Assembly (NCBI RefSeq): GCF_016623585.1
Contig: NZ_JAEHFY010000007.1
Coordinates: 107,510-171,509 of the forward strand
Length of the DNA stretch: 64,000 bases
Source of the DNA: Pedobacter segetis
GTDB lineage: Bacteria; Bacteroidota; Bacteroidia; Sphingobacteriales; Sphingobacteriaceae
Direction: 5' to 3'
Part shown: positions 26,130 through 35,192 of the stretch, one piece after another
How positions within the stretch are numbered: the first letter of the stretch is position 1
Layout of the letters: each line of letters begins with the position of its first letter
Notes under the pieces: model-generated
The model's database searches: none
Told to the model about the DNA's origin: nothing
The model's input: only the letters and a program-made list of their open reading frames with translations
Position numbers and translations under genes: made by a program

Positions 26130-26936
26130 ATGATCCAAAAATTAAAATCGGCAGCTATAGTTTGCCTCACAGTATTTATGGCCGCCTGTTCTACAGTACC
26201 TTTAACCGGTAGAAGGCAAGCTAACTTAGTTAGTGATACAGAAATGCAGCAGATGGCTGCCCAAAGCTATAACCAATTATTATCCGATCCTTCAACAAAA
26301 GTTGTAAATAATACCGCACAAAGCAGGAAGGTAAAAGAGATTGGTGGCAAAATAGCTACAGCGGTAACCAAATTCATGAATGAGAACGGTTATGCAGATC
26401 AAATTGCGGGTTATAAATGGGAATTTAATCTGATAGATAGTAAAGAAGTAAATGCTTGGTGCATGCCCGGTGGTAAAGTTGCGGTTTATACTGGGATTTT
26501 ACCGGTTACATTAACAGATGCCGGCTTGGCAACCGTTATGGGCCACGAGATTGCACACGCTGTTGCAAAACACTCTAATGAGCGTTATTCAAATCAAATG
26601 ATCGCCCAAGGTTTAGGATCCGTATTGGGAGGTGCAATCACAAATTCACAAGCAGGTATGAATGTTTTCAACCAGGTGTTTGGCATTGGGGCACAAGCTG
26701 GTGTTTTATTGCCCAATTCAAGAAAACAAGAATCTGAGGCGGATAGGCTGGGGTTAACATTTATGGCAATGGCAGGTTATGATCCGGCAAAGGCCGTAGA
26801 GTTTTGGCAAAGAATGATGGCCCAAAACAAAGGTCAGGCGCCACCAGAATTTTTAAGTACCCACCCAAGTGATGCCACCAGAATTTCTGATATTAAAAAA
26901 TACTTGCCAGAAGCATTAAAATATTATAAAAGGTAA
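26130..26936 (+). CDS. M48-family lipoprotein metalloprotease
   Basis: A 268-residue lipoprotein with Cys20 in the lipobox MAAC, followed by STVPLTGRRQ, the typical opening of BepA/LoiP-like enzymes. The zinc site is HEIAH (139-143), with the distal Glu in ESEADRLGLTFMAMAGYDP. These periplasmic proteases act in outer-membrane protein quality control. It follows plsY after two bases and is ended by a strong terminator. Confidence 0.9.
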   Translation: MIQKLKSAAIVCLTVFMAACSTVPLTGRRQANLVSDTEMQQMAAQSYNQLLSDPSTKVVNNTAQSRKVKEIGGKIATAVTKFMNENGYADQIAGYKWEFNLIDSKEVNAWCMPGGKVAVYTGILPVTLTDAGLATVMGHEIAHAVAKHSNERYSNQMIAQGLGSVLGGAITNSQAGMNVFNQVFGIGAQAGVLLPNSRKQESEADRLGLTFMAMAGYDPAKAVEFWQRMMAQNKGQAPPEFLSTHPSDATRISDIKKYLPEALKYYKR

Positions 26937-26960
26937 ATATTCTTTATGAATATCATATAA

Positions 26961-26996
26961 AAAGGAGATTTCTTGACTGAAATCTCCTTTTTTTTA
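26961..26996 (+). terminator. Rho-independent terminator after the M48 gene
   Basis: A 12-bp stem (AAAGGAGATTTC, GAAATCTCCTTT) with a six-base loop is followed by eight Ts. Confidence 0.9.
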
Positions 26997-27252
26997 TACC
27001 CAAAATAGTAATATTAAAAATTTTTGTTAAAAAATTACCCCTTAAAAAATATAATTCGTCTAATTTTTATAATATTTTATTATTTATTTTTAATTAAACT
27101 CTAATTTTTATTGATAAAAATGAAAATTTTACAAATTTTATGATTTTATTGATATTTTTTATTCAAAAAACATTTTAATTTCAATTATTTATTAATTTTA
27201 TCACAATAATTTATTAAATGATTAAAAAAAATACCCTAAACATTAAAAGTAA
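26997..27252. other. Very AT-rich intergene before amt
   Basis: About 250 bp of almost pure A and T with many short A and T tracts, no ORF and no clear TTTG/TAnnTTTG pair. It probably holds the amt promoter and bent DNA; no specific operator could be identified. Confidence 0.5.
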
Positions 27253-28782
27253 ATGAAAAAAACACTAAAATTCAGAAACAAAACAACATTATTGGCAATA
27301 TTTGCTATAATAATTGTTGTAATGGTAGTTTTTCTGCCAGATTTCTCTTTTGCGCAAGACCCAACGGGTGCTAAAACAGGAACAATCAACGATGTTGCCG
27401 CCGCAACTAGTGGCCAACCTACGCTAACTGAAGTTGGAGAGCAAGCCGGACACAATAAAATTGCCATTAACATTATGTGGACCTTAATTGCTGGTTTCTT
27501 GGTTATGTTTATGCAGGCAGGTTTTGCAATGGTAGAAACAGGTTTCACACAAAAGAAAAATGTTGCACACACCATGACCATGAATTTCCTTATCTACGCA
27601 ATAGGTATGATCGGGTTTTGGATCTGTGGTTTTGCGATCATGTTTGGCGGAGGATTTAACCTTGGATCTTTAGGAGGGTCTGCAGGCGTTATTCCTTCAG
27701 AATATGTGGTTCATCTATTTGGTCATGATTTTGGAATTTGGGGAAAAGCAGGTTTTTTCTTGAGCAGCAAGTATTATGATGTAGGTATTTACACACTTTT
27801 CCTTTTCCAAATGGTGTTTATGGATACTACAGCAACCATCCCAACTGGATCTATGGCAGAAAGATGGACCTTAAAGTCTTTTATCATCTACGGGTTCTTT
27901 ATCTCTATGATCGTTTATCCATTGTATGGTAACTGGGTTTGGGGCGGCGGATGGCTATCTCAACTAGGTGCTAACTTTGGTTTTGGTCATGGCCATGTAG
28001 ATTTTGCTGGATCTTCTGTTGTACACATGGTTGGTGGTGTTGCTGCCTTGGCCGGTGCAATCGTAATTGGTCCTCGTTATGGTAAATTTGGTAAAAATGG
28101 CGAAGTAAAAACTATTCCGGGACATAATATCCCAATGGCAATGGTTGGTACCTTTATTTTAGCTTTTGGATGGTTTGGTTTTAACGCCGGATCTACATTG
28201 GCTGGTAGCGATCTTAGAATTGGTGTTATTGCAACAAATACAATGTTGGCTGGCGGTGCAGGTGCTTTAGCTGCATTGTTTTATATGTATATTAAAGGAC
28301 AAAAAGCAGACCCAGGTATGATCGCCAATGGTATGTTGGCAGGATTGGTTGCCGTAACCGCACCATGTGCTTTTATCACTTCTCTTTCTGCAGTTATTAT
28401 AGGAGTAGTTGCAGGTCTTTTAGTTATTGCAGCTATTTATATTATGGATCATAAATTAAAAATCGATGATCCAGTAGGTGCGTTTGCTGTTCACGGAGTT
28501 AATGGTGCATGGGGCGTAATTTCATTAGGTTTATTTGCCGATGGAACTTACGGTGATGGATGGAACGGCGTTAAAGGAAATGTTACAGGTTTGTTTTATG
28601 GAGATTCTAGCCAATTAGTTGCTCAATTGATCGGAACGGTTACTTGTATAGTTTTTGTATTTATCGTGATGTATGTTTTCTTTAAATTATTGAACAAAAT
28701 TGTTCCTTTAAGAAGTAAAGAAATTGATGAAATTGAAGGTCTAGATATTCCAGAAACCGGAGTGTTGGGTTACGTAGATTAA
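27253..28782 (+). CDS. amt: Ammonium transporter
   Basis: An Amt/MEP/Rh channel of 509 residues, longer than the bare 11-helix core because of an N-terminal signal-like stretch to SFAQ. Seen are NIMWTLIAGFLVMFMQAGFAMVE, the signature DFAGSSVVHMVGGVAALAGA with the first pore His, FGWFGFNAGSTL, and a second pore His in FAVHGVNGAWG. The usual companion PII gene (glnK) is not adjacent. A strong terminator ends the transcript. Confidence 0.94.
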   Translation: MKKTLKFRNKTTLLAIFAIIIVVMVVFLPDFSFAQDPTGAKTGTINDVAAATSGQPTLTEVGEQAGHNKIAINIMWTLIAGFLVMFMQAGFAMVETGFTQKKNVAHTMTMNFLIYAIGMIGFWICGFAIMFGGGFNLGSLGGSAGVIPSEYVVHLFGHDFGIWGKAGFFLSSKYYDVGIYTLFLFQMVFMDTTATIPTGSMAERWTLKSFIIYGFFISMIVYPLYGNWVWGGGWLSQLGANFGFGHGHVDFAGSSVVHMVGGVAALAGAIVIGPRYGKFGKNGEVKTIPGHNIPMAMVGTFILAFGWFGFNAGSTLAGSDLRIGVIATNTMLAGGAGALAALFYMYIKGQKADPGMIANGMLAGLVAVTAPCAFITSLSAVIIGVVAGLLVIAAIYIMDHKLKIDDPVGAFAVHGVNGAWGVISLGLFADGTYGDGWNGVKGNVTGLFYGDSSQLVAQLIGTVTCIVFVFIVMYVFFKLLNKIVPLRSKEIDEIEGLDIPETGVLGYVD

Positions 28783-28820
28783 GCTCATTAAATATTAAAT
28801 AATTTCACTTTGAATTTTTA

Positions 28821-28854
28821 AAAGACTTGAGGAATTTCCTCAGGTCTTTTTTTT
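28821..28854. terminator. Terminator between amt and pabB
   Basis: AAGACTTGAGGA and TCCTCAGGTCTT (one G-T pair) form a stem with a short loop, followed by eight Ts on the plus strand. The convergent pabB gene ends at 28868, so it may act in both directions. Confidence 0.85.
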
Positions 28855-28867
28855 ATGCAGTGGTATA

Positions 28868-30136
28868 TCATTTATTAGCCAATACTTCTAAAATGGCTCG
28901 CGTTTTTAATAAACATTCTTCGTATTCTTGGTTAGCTTCGGCATGGTAGGTTATGGCGCTCCCAACATGAAATGATAAATATTTTTCAGAAGCATTATAA
29001 AGGATAGTGCGTATGATCACATTGAAATCGAAATCATCGTTATCAGAAAAATAACCAACGGCTCCAGAATACATCCCTCTTTTTCTGTTTTCATAATGTT
29101 CCATCAATTGCATCGCTTTAATTTTTGGTGCGCCCGTCATACTGCCCATTGGGAAACAACTTTTTATAATATCGATATTATTGATTTTTTCTTCAATCTC
29201 GCAGATTACTGTAGAAACCATTTGATGCACTTGTTTAAAACTGTAAACACCAAAAAGCTCCTCTACTTTTACAGTTCCTTTTTTAGCAAATTTTGTTAGA
29301 TCATTACGTACCAGATCTACGATCATTACATTTTCTTGCCTTTCTTTTGGGTGCTTAAAAAGCCGGTTTTTTATTTCTATATCTTCTAAAATATTTCCAC
29401 TCCTTTTGGCGGTACCTTTGATTGGTTGAGAGATGATTTTATTTCCCCTTCTAGCTAAAAAGCGTTCTGGTGTTGCAGAAATAATATATTTATCGTACCA
29501 TTTAAAATAATTGGCAAAAGGCGTGGGCGATTTTTCATTTAGTTTTCTAAAAATCCCTAATGTAGAAATATCGCAATCATCGGCATAAAACTCCATACAA
29601 AAATTAGTCTCATAGATATTGCCTAAGCTTATTTCGTTTTTTATTTTATTAATATTGTTTAGGTATGCTTTTTTATCAAGCCTTGCTCTTATGTTAATGT
29701 TTTTATTGCTGCGCCCATCAGATATTTCGGTTTCATTGATCATTTTTAATACACTATCAGCATGATTACTTTTAATCTCTATTTTATCATTTTTAATGAT
29801 GATGAGGTGCAGGGGAGCAAAGAAGAATAAATCGGGGAATTTGATGAAATCTGGGTTGTTAGAACTCAAATCTTCTGTTTGGTTTTTTAGATCGTAGCTA
29901 AACCCCCCAAAAATCCAGTTATCATTTTTTTCTCTAAATTGTTTTAACTTTTCAAAAGAGTTGGCTATTTCATCGCTTTCTGTTTTATCGGCGCAGCCAA
30001 AAGCAATTATTGCATCAAAATTAGAATAAGGATCAGCATAATTGTTAGAGTCTAAGAAGCAGCAAACATCAAAAGTATTGGCATAAGAAAGTGCTTTAAT
30101 TTTAAACTCTGAAATGTTTGATGGGTTTGTTTGCAT
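28868..30136 (-). CDS. pabB: Aminodeoxychorismate synthase component I-like
   Basis: A chorismate-binding enzyme, 422 residues from ATG 30136. PabB with PabA makes 4-amino-4-deoxychorismate for folate. The catalytic domain has IYETNFCMEF, SATPERFL, the loop QPIKGTAKR, VMIVDLVRNDL, PMGSMTGAPKIKAMQLM, and GSAITYHAEANQEYEE. The tryptophan-inhibition motif of TrpE is not obvious, which favours PabB; anthranilate synthase remains possible. A TTG four codons upstream lies inside the -7 box, so the ATG is preferred. No pabA or pabC is adjacent. Confidence 0.85.
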   Translation of the reverse strand: MQTNPSNISEFKIKALSYANTFDVCCFLDSNNYADPYSNFDAIIAFGCADKTESDEIANSFEKLKQFREKNDNWIFGGFSYDLKNQTEDLSSNNPDFIKFPDLFFFAPLHLIIIKNDKIEIKSNHADSVLKMINETEISDGRSNKNINIRARLDKKAYLNNINKIKNEISLGNIYETNFCMEFYADDCDISTLGIFRKLNEKSPTPFANYFKWYDKYIISATPERFLARRGNKIISQPIKGTAKRSGNILEDIEIKNRLFKHPKERQENVMIVDLVRNDLTKFAKKGTVKVEELFGVYSFKQVHQMVSTVICEIEEKINNIDIIKSCFPMGSMTGAPKIKAMQLMEHYENRKRGMYSGAVGYFSDNDDFDFNVIIRTILYNASEKYLSFHVGSAITYHAEANQEYEECLLKTRAILEVLANK

Positions 30137-30145
30137 AAGAGCAAA

Positions 30146-30176
30146 CAAAAATAATAATTAAAGAGGGTGTCTCAAA
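30146..30176 (-). promoter_or_regulatory. pabB promoter (TTTG-N19-TATTTTTG), -33 box inside the MITE end
   Basis: On the minus strand TTTG (30176-30173), 19 bases, then TATTTTTG (30153-30146) match the Bacteroidota promoter exactly, nine bases before the pabB ATG. The -33 TTTG is part of the terminal inverted repeat of the element at 30162-30308. Confidence 0.65.
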
Positions 30177-30308
30177 AATAAAATTTGTCATGCTGAATTT
30201 ATTTCAGCATCCCATTTTAAGGTTAAAATGCTAATTGGGAACTTATTTTGATGAGATTCCGATTAGCCAGCTGGCTAACGGAATCTCATCTATTTTGAGA
30301 CAACCTCT
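30162..30308. mobile_element. MITE-like element, 147 bp
   Basis: The ends are 16-bp inverted repeats (AGAGGGTGTCTCAAAA and TTTTGAGACAACCTCT) with one mismatch. Inside are ATGCTGAA/TTCAGCAT, a short hairpin, and a long hairpin with GATGAGATTCCG/CGGAATCTCATC arms around the palindrome TTAGCCAGCTGGCTAA. There is no coding capacity. The ends resemble those of transposases with GAG(G)NTGTCTCAAAA termini in this phylum. No clear target duplication was seen. Confidence 0.75.
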
Positions 30309-30330
30309 AGGTATTTAAACTTCAAGAAAA

Positions 30331-30795
30331 TTATTTATTGGGTACAATAAGTACGGGGCATTTTGCGTGGCGGGTTACATTTTCTGCCACCGATCCCGAT
30401 AAAAAATGATCAAAACCAGTTCGTCCATGAGTACCCAAAATGATCAATGAGGCTTCATATTTTTTTGCAATGTCAATAATCTCATGGGTTATATTGCCCA
30501 TCAAGATAAATTCCTTTACTATCAATCCTTCGCCAAATTTTAAAACCATGTTTTCGAGCAGTTTTGCAGCGGCATCTTGCTGTACATCCATCACATTTGG
30601 CATAATAACCGCTGGGTTGCCTAAAATGGGATCACCGGTAACATTCATCACCACAGGCATTTCGCTAATGTGTATCAAAGCCACTTCGGCATGTAGCTTT
30701 TTGGCTAAAGCAAAACCGTAAGCTGCCGCCTTATAAGAAGGTTCAGAATCATCAACGGCTATCAATATTTTTTCAAATGAGCTTAAATTTTCCAT
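30331..30795 (-). CDS. Universal stress protein, UspA family
   Basis: A 154-residue Usp protein from ATG 30795 (MENLSSFEKILIAVDDSEPS); the frame also opens four codons earlier. The ATP-binding type signature GX2GX9G(S/T) is present as GTHGRTGFDHFLSGS, and the acidic residue at the start (AVDDSE) fits. Usp proteins act as cytoplasmic dimers under stress and often bind ATP. It stands alone between the MITE-like element and a divergent hydrolase gene. Confidence 0.9.
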   Translation of the reverse strand: MENLSSFEKILIAVDDSEPSYKAAAYGFALAKKLHAEVALIHISEMPVVMNVTGDPILGNPAVIMPNVMDVQQDAAAKLLENMVLKFGEGLIVKEFILMGNITHEIIDIAKKYEASLIILGTHGRTGFDHFLSGSVAENVTRHAKCPVLIVPNK

Positions 30796-30911
30796 CTTAT
30801 TAATCATTTATGTTAATTTACACAAAATTCAGACCATCAAAACAAAATTTGATTACAAGTTTTTTATTTATATGGTTTAAGGTTTAGAGGCATATTAAAA
30901 TTATCCTAGCA

Positions 30912-31706
30912 ATGTTTATGAAACACAATACGGGGGTTTGTAACCTATCGGTTATACCATTAAGGGCAAATCCTTCACATCGATCAGAAATGATTTCTCA
31001 ATTGATATTTGGGGATGTCTTTCGGGTTTTGGAACAAGAAAACAGTTGGTTAAAAATTGAGGTTTCTGATGATGGCTACCAAGGTTATATCAATGAAAAT
31101 CAGATGGCTTTCGCCGATGATTTGCAGGTGGATAATAGAAACTTAGAAAACAAATTTTTAACTAGCGCACCTTATACCATGATATTGAAAGGAAACCTAA
31201 AAGAACCGCTTTATATACCTGCAGGCAGCACCCTGCCATTTTATGATAACGGAAAATGCAAAATAGGGAACGATATTTATCAGGTTACAACAGGAAATGT
31301 GTTTTTGCCAAACAAAGACGATTTTGAAGCAGATGTACAAGAGACCGCTAAAATATTTTTGAGCAGTCCTTATCTATGGGGGGGTAAAACGCATAGCGGG
31401 ATAGATTGTTCGGGATTTTCGCAAGTGGTTTTTAAAATGTTGGGAATACAATTATTAAGGGATGCGTGGCAACAAGCAGAAATGGGTAAAACTGTCGATT
31501 TTTTAACAGAAGCTAAAGCCGGTGATCTTGCTTTTTTTGATAATGAGGAGGGTAAGATTATCCATGTAGGCATTATGCTCAATAACAGTCAGATCATACA
31601 TTCATCTGGCAAAGTGAGAATAGATAGGATAGATAACCAAGGGATCTATCATTTAGAGAAGAATAGATATACCCATAAATTAAGGATCATTAAAAGGTTT
31701 GTTTAA
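30912..31706 (+). CDS. NlpC/P60 peptidoglycan endopeptidase with SH3 domain
   Basis: A 264-residue cell-wall hydrolase. Residues about 8-70 look like a bacterial SH3 domain (VIPLRANPSHRSEMISQL and FRVLEQENSWLKIE). The NlpC/P60 domain (about 140-264) has C166 in GIDCSGF, H218 in IIHVGI and H230 as third catalytic residue. It likely cuts between D-Glu and mDAP in recycled or cell-wall peptides. No signal peptide is seen, so it may act on cytoplasmic muropeptides, like YkfC-type enzymes. Start could also be ATG 30918. Confidence 0.88.
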   Translation: MFMKHNTGVCNLSVIPLRANPSHRSEMISQLIFGDVFRVLEQENSWLKIEVSDDGYQGYINENQMAFADDLQVDNRNLENKFLTSAPYTMILKGNLKEPLYIPAGSTLPFYDNGKCKIGNDIYQVTTGNVFLPNKDDFEADVQETAKIFLSSPYLWGGKTHSGIDCSGFSQVVFKMLGIQLLRDAWQQAEMGKTVDFLTEAKAGDLAFFDNEEGKIIHVGIMLNNSQIIHSSGKVRIDRIDNQGIYHLEKNRYTHKLRIIKRFV

Positions 31707-31943
31707 TACTTTTTTACGAGCATATATTGTAAAAAAAGAACTTAACCTTGGTAAAACATGATTTGAATTGTGTTTTTGTATCAATAACAGTACAAAAGAT
31801 AAAAAACTGTTCAATTTTTATCAACTTAAAATAAGCTTTCATAAACCGCTAGATAATAAGGTCTTAAACCAATTGTTTTTTTATTGATTTATTTTGGTCT
31901 GTTCATTGGAGGGTGCATCCCGAACAATTAAAATGAAATGAAC

Positions 31944-32594
31944 ATGAAAAAAATAATGTTAGTAGCAGCCGCAATGGTATTTGCAGGTTCTACGTTCGCT
32001 CAAACAACAACATCATCAAGAACCACTTTTGGATTAAAGGGTGGGGTTAATCTTCCCAAATACAAGTATGTGAACAATGATGCCAATACATCATCAGAAA
32101 CTAAAACAACCACAAACTTTAACCTTACGGGATATGCAGATGTTCCCATGTCGAGATATTTTTCTATACAACCCGGTATTTCTTTACAGGGCAAAGGGGC
32201 AAAGTATTATGAGAATGGGAACAATCAGGTAGAAGATAATGTATTGGCAATAGAAATCCCGGTTAATCTGTTGGCCAATTTACCTGCAGGTTTAGGTAGG
32301 TTTTATTTAGGTGCGGGCCCTTATGCAGGGTTTAACGTTGCGGGGCAAAGAAAAACCACTATTGGCAACGCAACTACCAAAGATGATTTGAAATTTGGTA
32401 ATTCTAATTCTGATAATTTAAAGGCATTAGATTTCGGTTTTAACTTCTTGGCTGGTTATCAATTAAACTCGGGCCTTAATTTTGGGGCGGGTTACGGGTT
32501 AGGTTTAACCAATTTAACTCCAACCTCTACAAGTTCAACAAAAACCGAACAAAATAACAGGGTATTGTCTTTTACCGTAGGTTACGCATTTTAA
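31944..32594 (+). CDS. PorT-like outer-membrane beta-barrel protein
   Basis: A 216-residue outer-membrane protein from ATG 31944 (another in-frame ATG lies six bases upstream). The signal peptide ends at STFAQ. The rest alternates polar and hydrophobic residues in strands such as FGLKGGVNLPKY, YFSIQPGISLQGKGAKYY and RFYLGAGPYAGFNVAGQ, and closes with an aromatic end strand, VLSFTVGYAF. This is the family of 8-10-strand barrels frequent in Bacteroidota. Ligand unknown. Confidence 0.88.
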   Translation: MKKIMLVAAAMVFAGSTFAQTTTSSRTTFGLKGGVNLPKYKYVNNDANTSSETKTTTNFNLTGYADVPMSRYFSIQPGISLQGKGAKYYENGNNQVEDNVLAIEIPVNLLANLPAGLGRFYLGAGPYAGFNVAGQRKTTIGNATTKDDLKFGNSNSDNLKALDFGFNFLAGYQLNSGLNFGAGYGLGLTNLTPTSTSSTKTEQNNRVLSFTVGYAF

Positions 32595-32614
32595 GAAAAT
32601 ATATTTTAAAACAG

Positions 32615-32639
32615 AAAAGAGGCTTTCGCCTCTTTTTTT
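32615..32639 (+). terminator. Terminator between barrel gene and carA
   Basis: GAGGC and GCCTC arms with a TTTC loop are followed by seven Ts on the plus strand and flanked by A-rich bases on the left, so it can serve both convergent genes. Confidence 0.85.
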
Positions 32640-32660
32640 ATGATTCAAATCATCCTGGTC

Positions 32661-33761
32661 TTATCTCAACATCGCCACAAAATCATCGAATAGATATCTA
32701 CTATCGTGTGGGCCCGGAGAAGATTCTGGATGATATTGTACAGAGAAAGCTTTCTTTCCCTTTACCCTAATTCCTTCTATTGATTTATCGTTCAAATTAA
32801 TGTGGGTTACTTCTACCTTGTCAGATTTTAAAACTTCATCTGCAATTACGCCAAAACCATGATTTTGTGAAGTTACTTCGCAATGGTCTTTAATAATATT
32901 TTTAACAGGATGATTTAAACCACGATGGCCGTTAAACATCTTCATGGTACCAACATCATTTGCTTGTGCCAATAACTGATGACCTAAACAAATACCGAAC
33001 ATCGGTTTATCGGCAGCTAAAATATCTTTCACGGTATCAATAGCATAAGGCATTGCTGCCGGATCGCCGGGACCGTTAGAAATAAAATAACCGTTTGGTT
33101 GCCATTTCTCCATTTCCTCAAAAGTGGTTTTAGCAGGGAAAACCTTAGCATAAACGCCTCTTTCAGAGAAATTCCTTAATATATTTTTTTTAACCCCTAA
33201 ATCTAAAACTGCAACTTTTAAATCTGCTTTTTCATCACCAATATAGTATGGTTTTGTAGTACTTACCTGCGAAGAAAGTTCTAAACCATCCATAGAAGGT
33301 ACTTCGGCCAATTTTTTCTTTAGCTCCTCAACATCTAAAATTTCTGAAGAGATAATTGCGTTCATTGCACCTTTATCCCTAATATGTCTTACAATTTCTC
33401 TGGTATCAACATCAGAGATCCCAACTATGTTTTCATCCTGAAAGTAATCTTGCAAAGATTGGTCTGCTTGTTTTCTACTAAATGGAATATTAAAGTTTTT
33501 ACAAACCAAACCTGCAATTTTAATATTTTCAGATTCTGTTTCTACATCACTAATGCCATAATTACCAATATGTGTATTGGTTGTTACCATGATCTGTCCA
33601 AAATAAGAAGGATCGGTAAAAACCTCTTGATAGCCCGTCATGCCGGTATTAAAACAAATTTCCCCGGTTGTGGTGCCAATTTTTCCGGCTGCTTTGCCAT
33701 AAAAAATAGTGCCGTCTGCTAAAAGAAGTATCGCCGGTAATTTGGTGTAATTTGCGTTCAT
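32661..33761 (-). CDS. carA: Carbamoyl-phosphate synthase small subunit
   Basis: CarA supplies ammonia from glutamine to carbamoyl-phosphate synthase for pyrimidines and arginine. The 366-residue protein has the CPSase small domain (LLADGTIFYGKAAG, GEICFNTGMTGYQEVFTDPSY) and a class I amidotransferase with catalytic Cys in MFGICLGHQLLA, and His and Glu in QYHPESSPGPHDS. Length is normal. carB is not adjacent in this window, which is unusual but not rare in the phylum. Confidence 0.95.
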   Translation of the reverse strand: MNANYTKLPAILLLADGTIFYGKAAGKIGTTTGEICFNTGMTGYQEVFTDPSYFGQIMVTTNTHIGNYGISDVETESENIKIAGLVCKNFNIPFSRKQADQSLQDYFQDENIVGISDVDTREIVRHIRDKGAMNAIISSEILDVEELKKKLAEVPSMDGLELSSQVSTTKPYYIGDEKADLKVAVLDLGVKKNILRNFSERGVYAKVFPAKTTFEEMEKWQPNGYFISNGPGDPAAMPYAIDTVKDILAADKPMFGICLGHQLLAQANDVGTMKMFNGHRGLNHPVKNIIKDHCEVTSQNHGFGVIADEVLKSDKVEVTHINLNDKSIEGIRVKGKKAFSVQYHPESSPGPHDSRYLFDDFVAMLR

Positions 33762-33939
33762 GCTTTGTAAAGATTAAATTTTTGGTTTTTAAAAAAGAAG
33801 TAGGAAAGGGGGAGTTTTATATTCCCGTGAATGTTTGAAGAAAACAAGAAATGTTCAATACTCATCTCGGGATGCAAATTTATGTTTTTTTGCCGAATAG
33901 CCTAAGTATTATTTCAATTTTAAATCGGAATCATTTTTC

Positions 33940-33947
33940 TAACTTTG
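33940..33947 (+). promoter_or_regulatory. -7 box (TAACTTTG) upstream of panB
   Basis: TAACTTTG fits TAnnTTTG and lies 34 bases before the panB ATG. The -33 position holds only a TTTT near 33918, so the call is moderate. Confidence 0.4.
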
Positions 33948-33981
33948 AAATCAAAACAGAAACAAACTTAAACCATTTTAA

Positions 33982-34797
33982 ATGTCTGTTCATAAAGAAG
34001 TAAAAAGAGTTACCACCCATATTTTGCAAGAGATGAAAAATAGGGGAGAGAAAATAGCTATGCTCACTGCCTATGATTATTCTATGGCAAAAGTGGTTGA
34101 CGAAGGTGGCGTAGATATAATTTTAGTTGGCGATTCTGCCTCTATGGTTATGGCTGGGCATGAAACCACCTTACCTATTACTTTAGATCAGATGATTTAT
34201 CATGCTGCATCTGTTATACGTGGTACTACAAGAGCTTTGGTAATTGTAGATCTACCTTTTGGTTCTTATCAGGGTAACTCTAAAGAAGCCCTAAATTCTG
34301 CAATTCGCATTATGAAAGAATCTGGAGCGCATGGTGTTAAATTAGAAGGTGGGATTGAAATAGCGGAATCTATAGAAAGGATCGTAGCAGCTGGAATACC
34401 TGTTATGGGGCATTTAGGTTTAACGCCACAATCTATCTATAAATTTGGCACCTATACCGTTAGGGCTAAAGAAGAAGCTGAAGCAGAGAAACTTAAAACA
34501 GATATTAAAAGAATAGAGGCAGCAGGCTGTTTTTCTGTGGTGTTAGAGAAAATACCTGCACTTTTGGCAAAGGAAGTGAGTGAGAGTATCCAAATCCCAA
34601 CAATTGGAATAGGGGCAGGGCAATACTGCAATGGACAGGTTTTGGTGGTAAACGATATGATTGGTTTAACTAAAGGATTTACTCCGAGGTTTTTACGCCA
34701 ATATTTAGATTTGTACAATCAAATTAACGGTGCGGTGCAATCTTATGTTAAAGATGTAAAAGCAGGCGGTTTCCCTAATGAGAAAGAGCAGTATTAG
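33982..34797 (+). CDS. panB: 3-methyl-2-oxobutanoate hydroxymethyltransferase
   Basis: PanB makes ketopantoate from alpha-ketoisovalerate and methylene-THF, the first committed step to pantothenate and CoA. The 271-residue protein has [47 protein letters not shown] and [15 protein letters not shown] and [16 protein letters not shown], all family hallmarks with the Mg-binding Asp/Glu. No panC or panE neighbour. A MNT gene starts 92 bp downstream. Confidence 0.95.
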   Translation: MSVHKEVKRVTTHILQEMKNRGEKIAMLTAYDYSMAKVVDEGGVDIILVGDSASMVMAGHETTLPITLDQMIYHAASVIRGTTRALVIVDLPFGSYQGNSKEALNSAIRIMKESGAHGVKLEGGIEIAESIERIVAAGIPVMGHLGLTPQSIYKFGTYTVRAKEEAEAEKLKTDIKRIEAAGCFSVVLEKIPALLAKEVSESIQIPTIGIGAGQYCNGQVLVVNDMIGLTKGFTPRFLRQYLDLYNQINGAVQSYVKDVKAGGFPNEKEQY

Positions 34798-34889
34798 TTA
34801 GTTGTTTAGTTGAAATAATTCATTAGTCATTGGTCCACTAGTATTTGCATAATTTTTTTATTGTTTTAATTGATAAATTAGTACAAATC

Positions 34890-35192
34890 ATGGAAATCTT
34901 AGAAAAGTATAATTTAGAGATTAAAAAACTTTGTAATCAATACAAAGTGAAATCTTTATATGCATTTGGCTCCGTTTTAACTGATAATTTTAATTCTAAA
35001 AGCGATGTTGATTTAATTGTTGATTTCAATTCTATGGAAGTTGAGGAGTATGCTGATAATTATTTTGATTTTAAATTTGCTCTTCAGGATATATTAAATA
35101 GATCTATTGATTTGCTTGAAGAAAAGGCAATTAAAAACCCATTTTTTAAACAAAATGTTAATCAGCTTAAACAATTAATTTATGGACATTGA
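34890..35192 (+). CDS. MntA-type minimal nucleotidyltransferase (antitoxin)
   Basis: A 100-residue MNT protein from ATG 34890; an upstream ATG at 34845 would add 15 residues unlike the family. The polymerase-beta motif GSX10DXD is present as G27-S28 to D39 and D41 (FGSVLTDNFNSKSDVDL). MntA antitoxins AMPylate the HepT ribonuclease toxin to silence it. The stop overlaps the hepT start by 11 bp. Because hepT here is frameshifted, the antitoxin may have no functional partner. Confidence 0.85.
   Translation: MEILEKYNLEIKKLCNQYKVKSLYAFGSVLTDNFNSKSDVDLIVDFNSMEVEEYADNYFDFKFALQDILNRSIDLLEEKAIKNPFFKQNVNQLKQLIYGH

Noticed and set aside
26997..27252. Replication origin in the AT-rich stretch before amt
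   Set aside because: No DnaA boxes, no dnaA or gyrB nearby; AT-richness alone is not enough.
30137..30148. TTG start of pabB at 30148
   Set aside because: It lies within the TATTTTTG -7 box; the ATG at 30136 is preferred.
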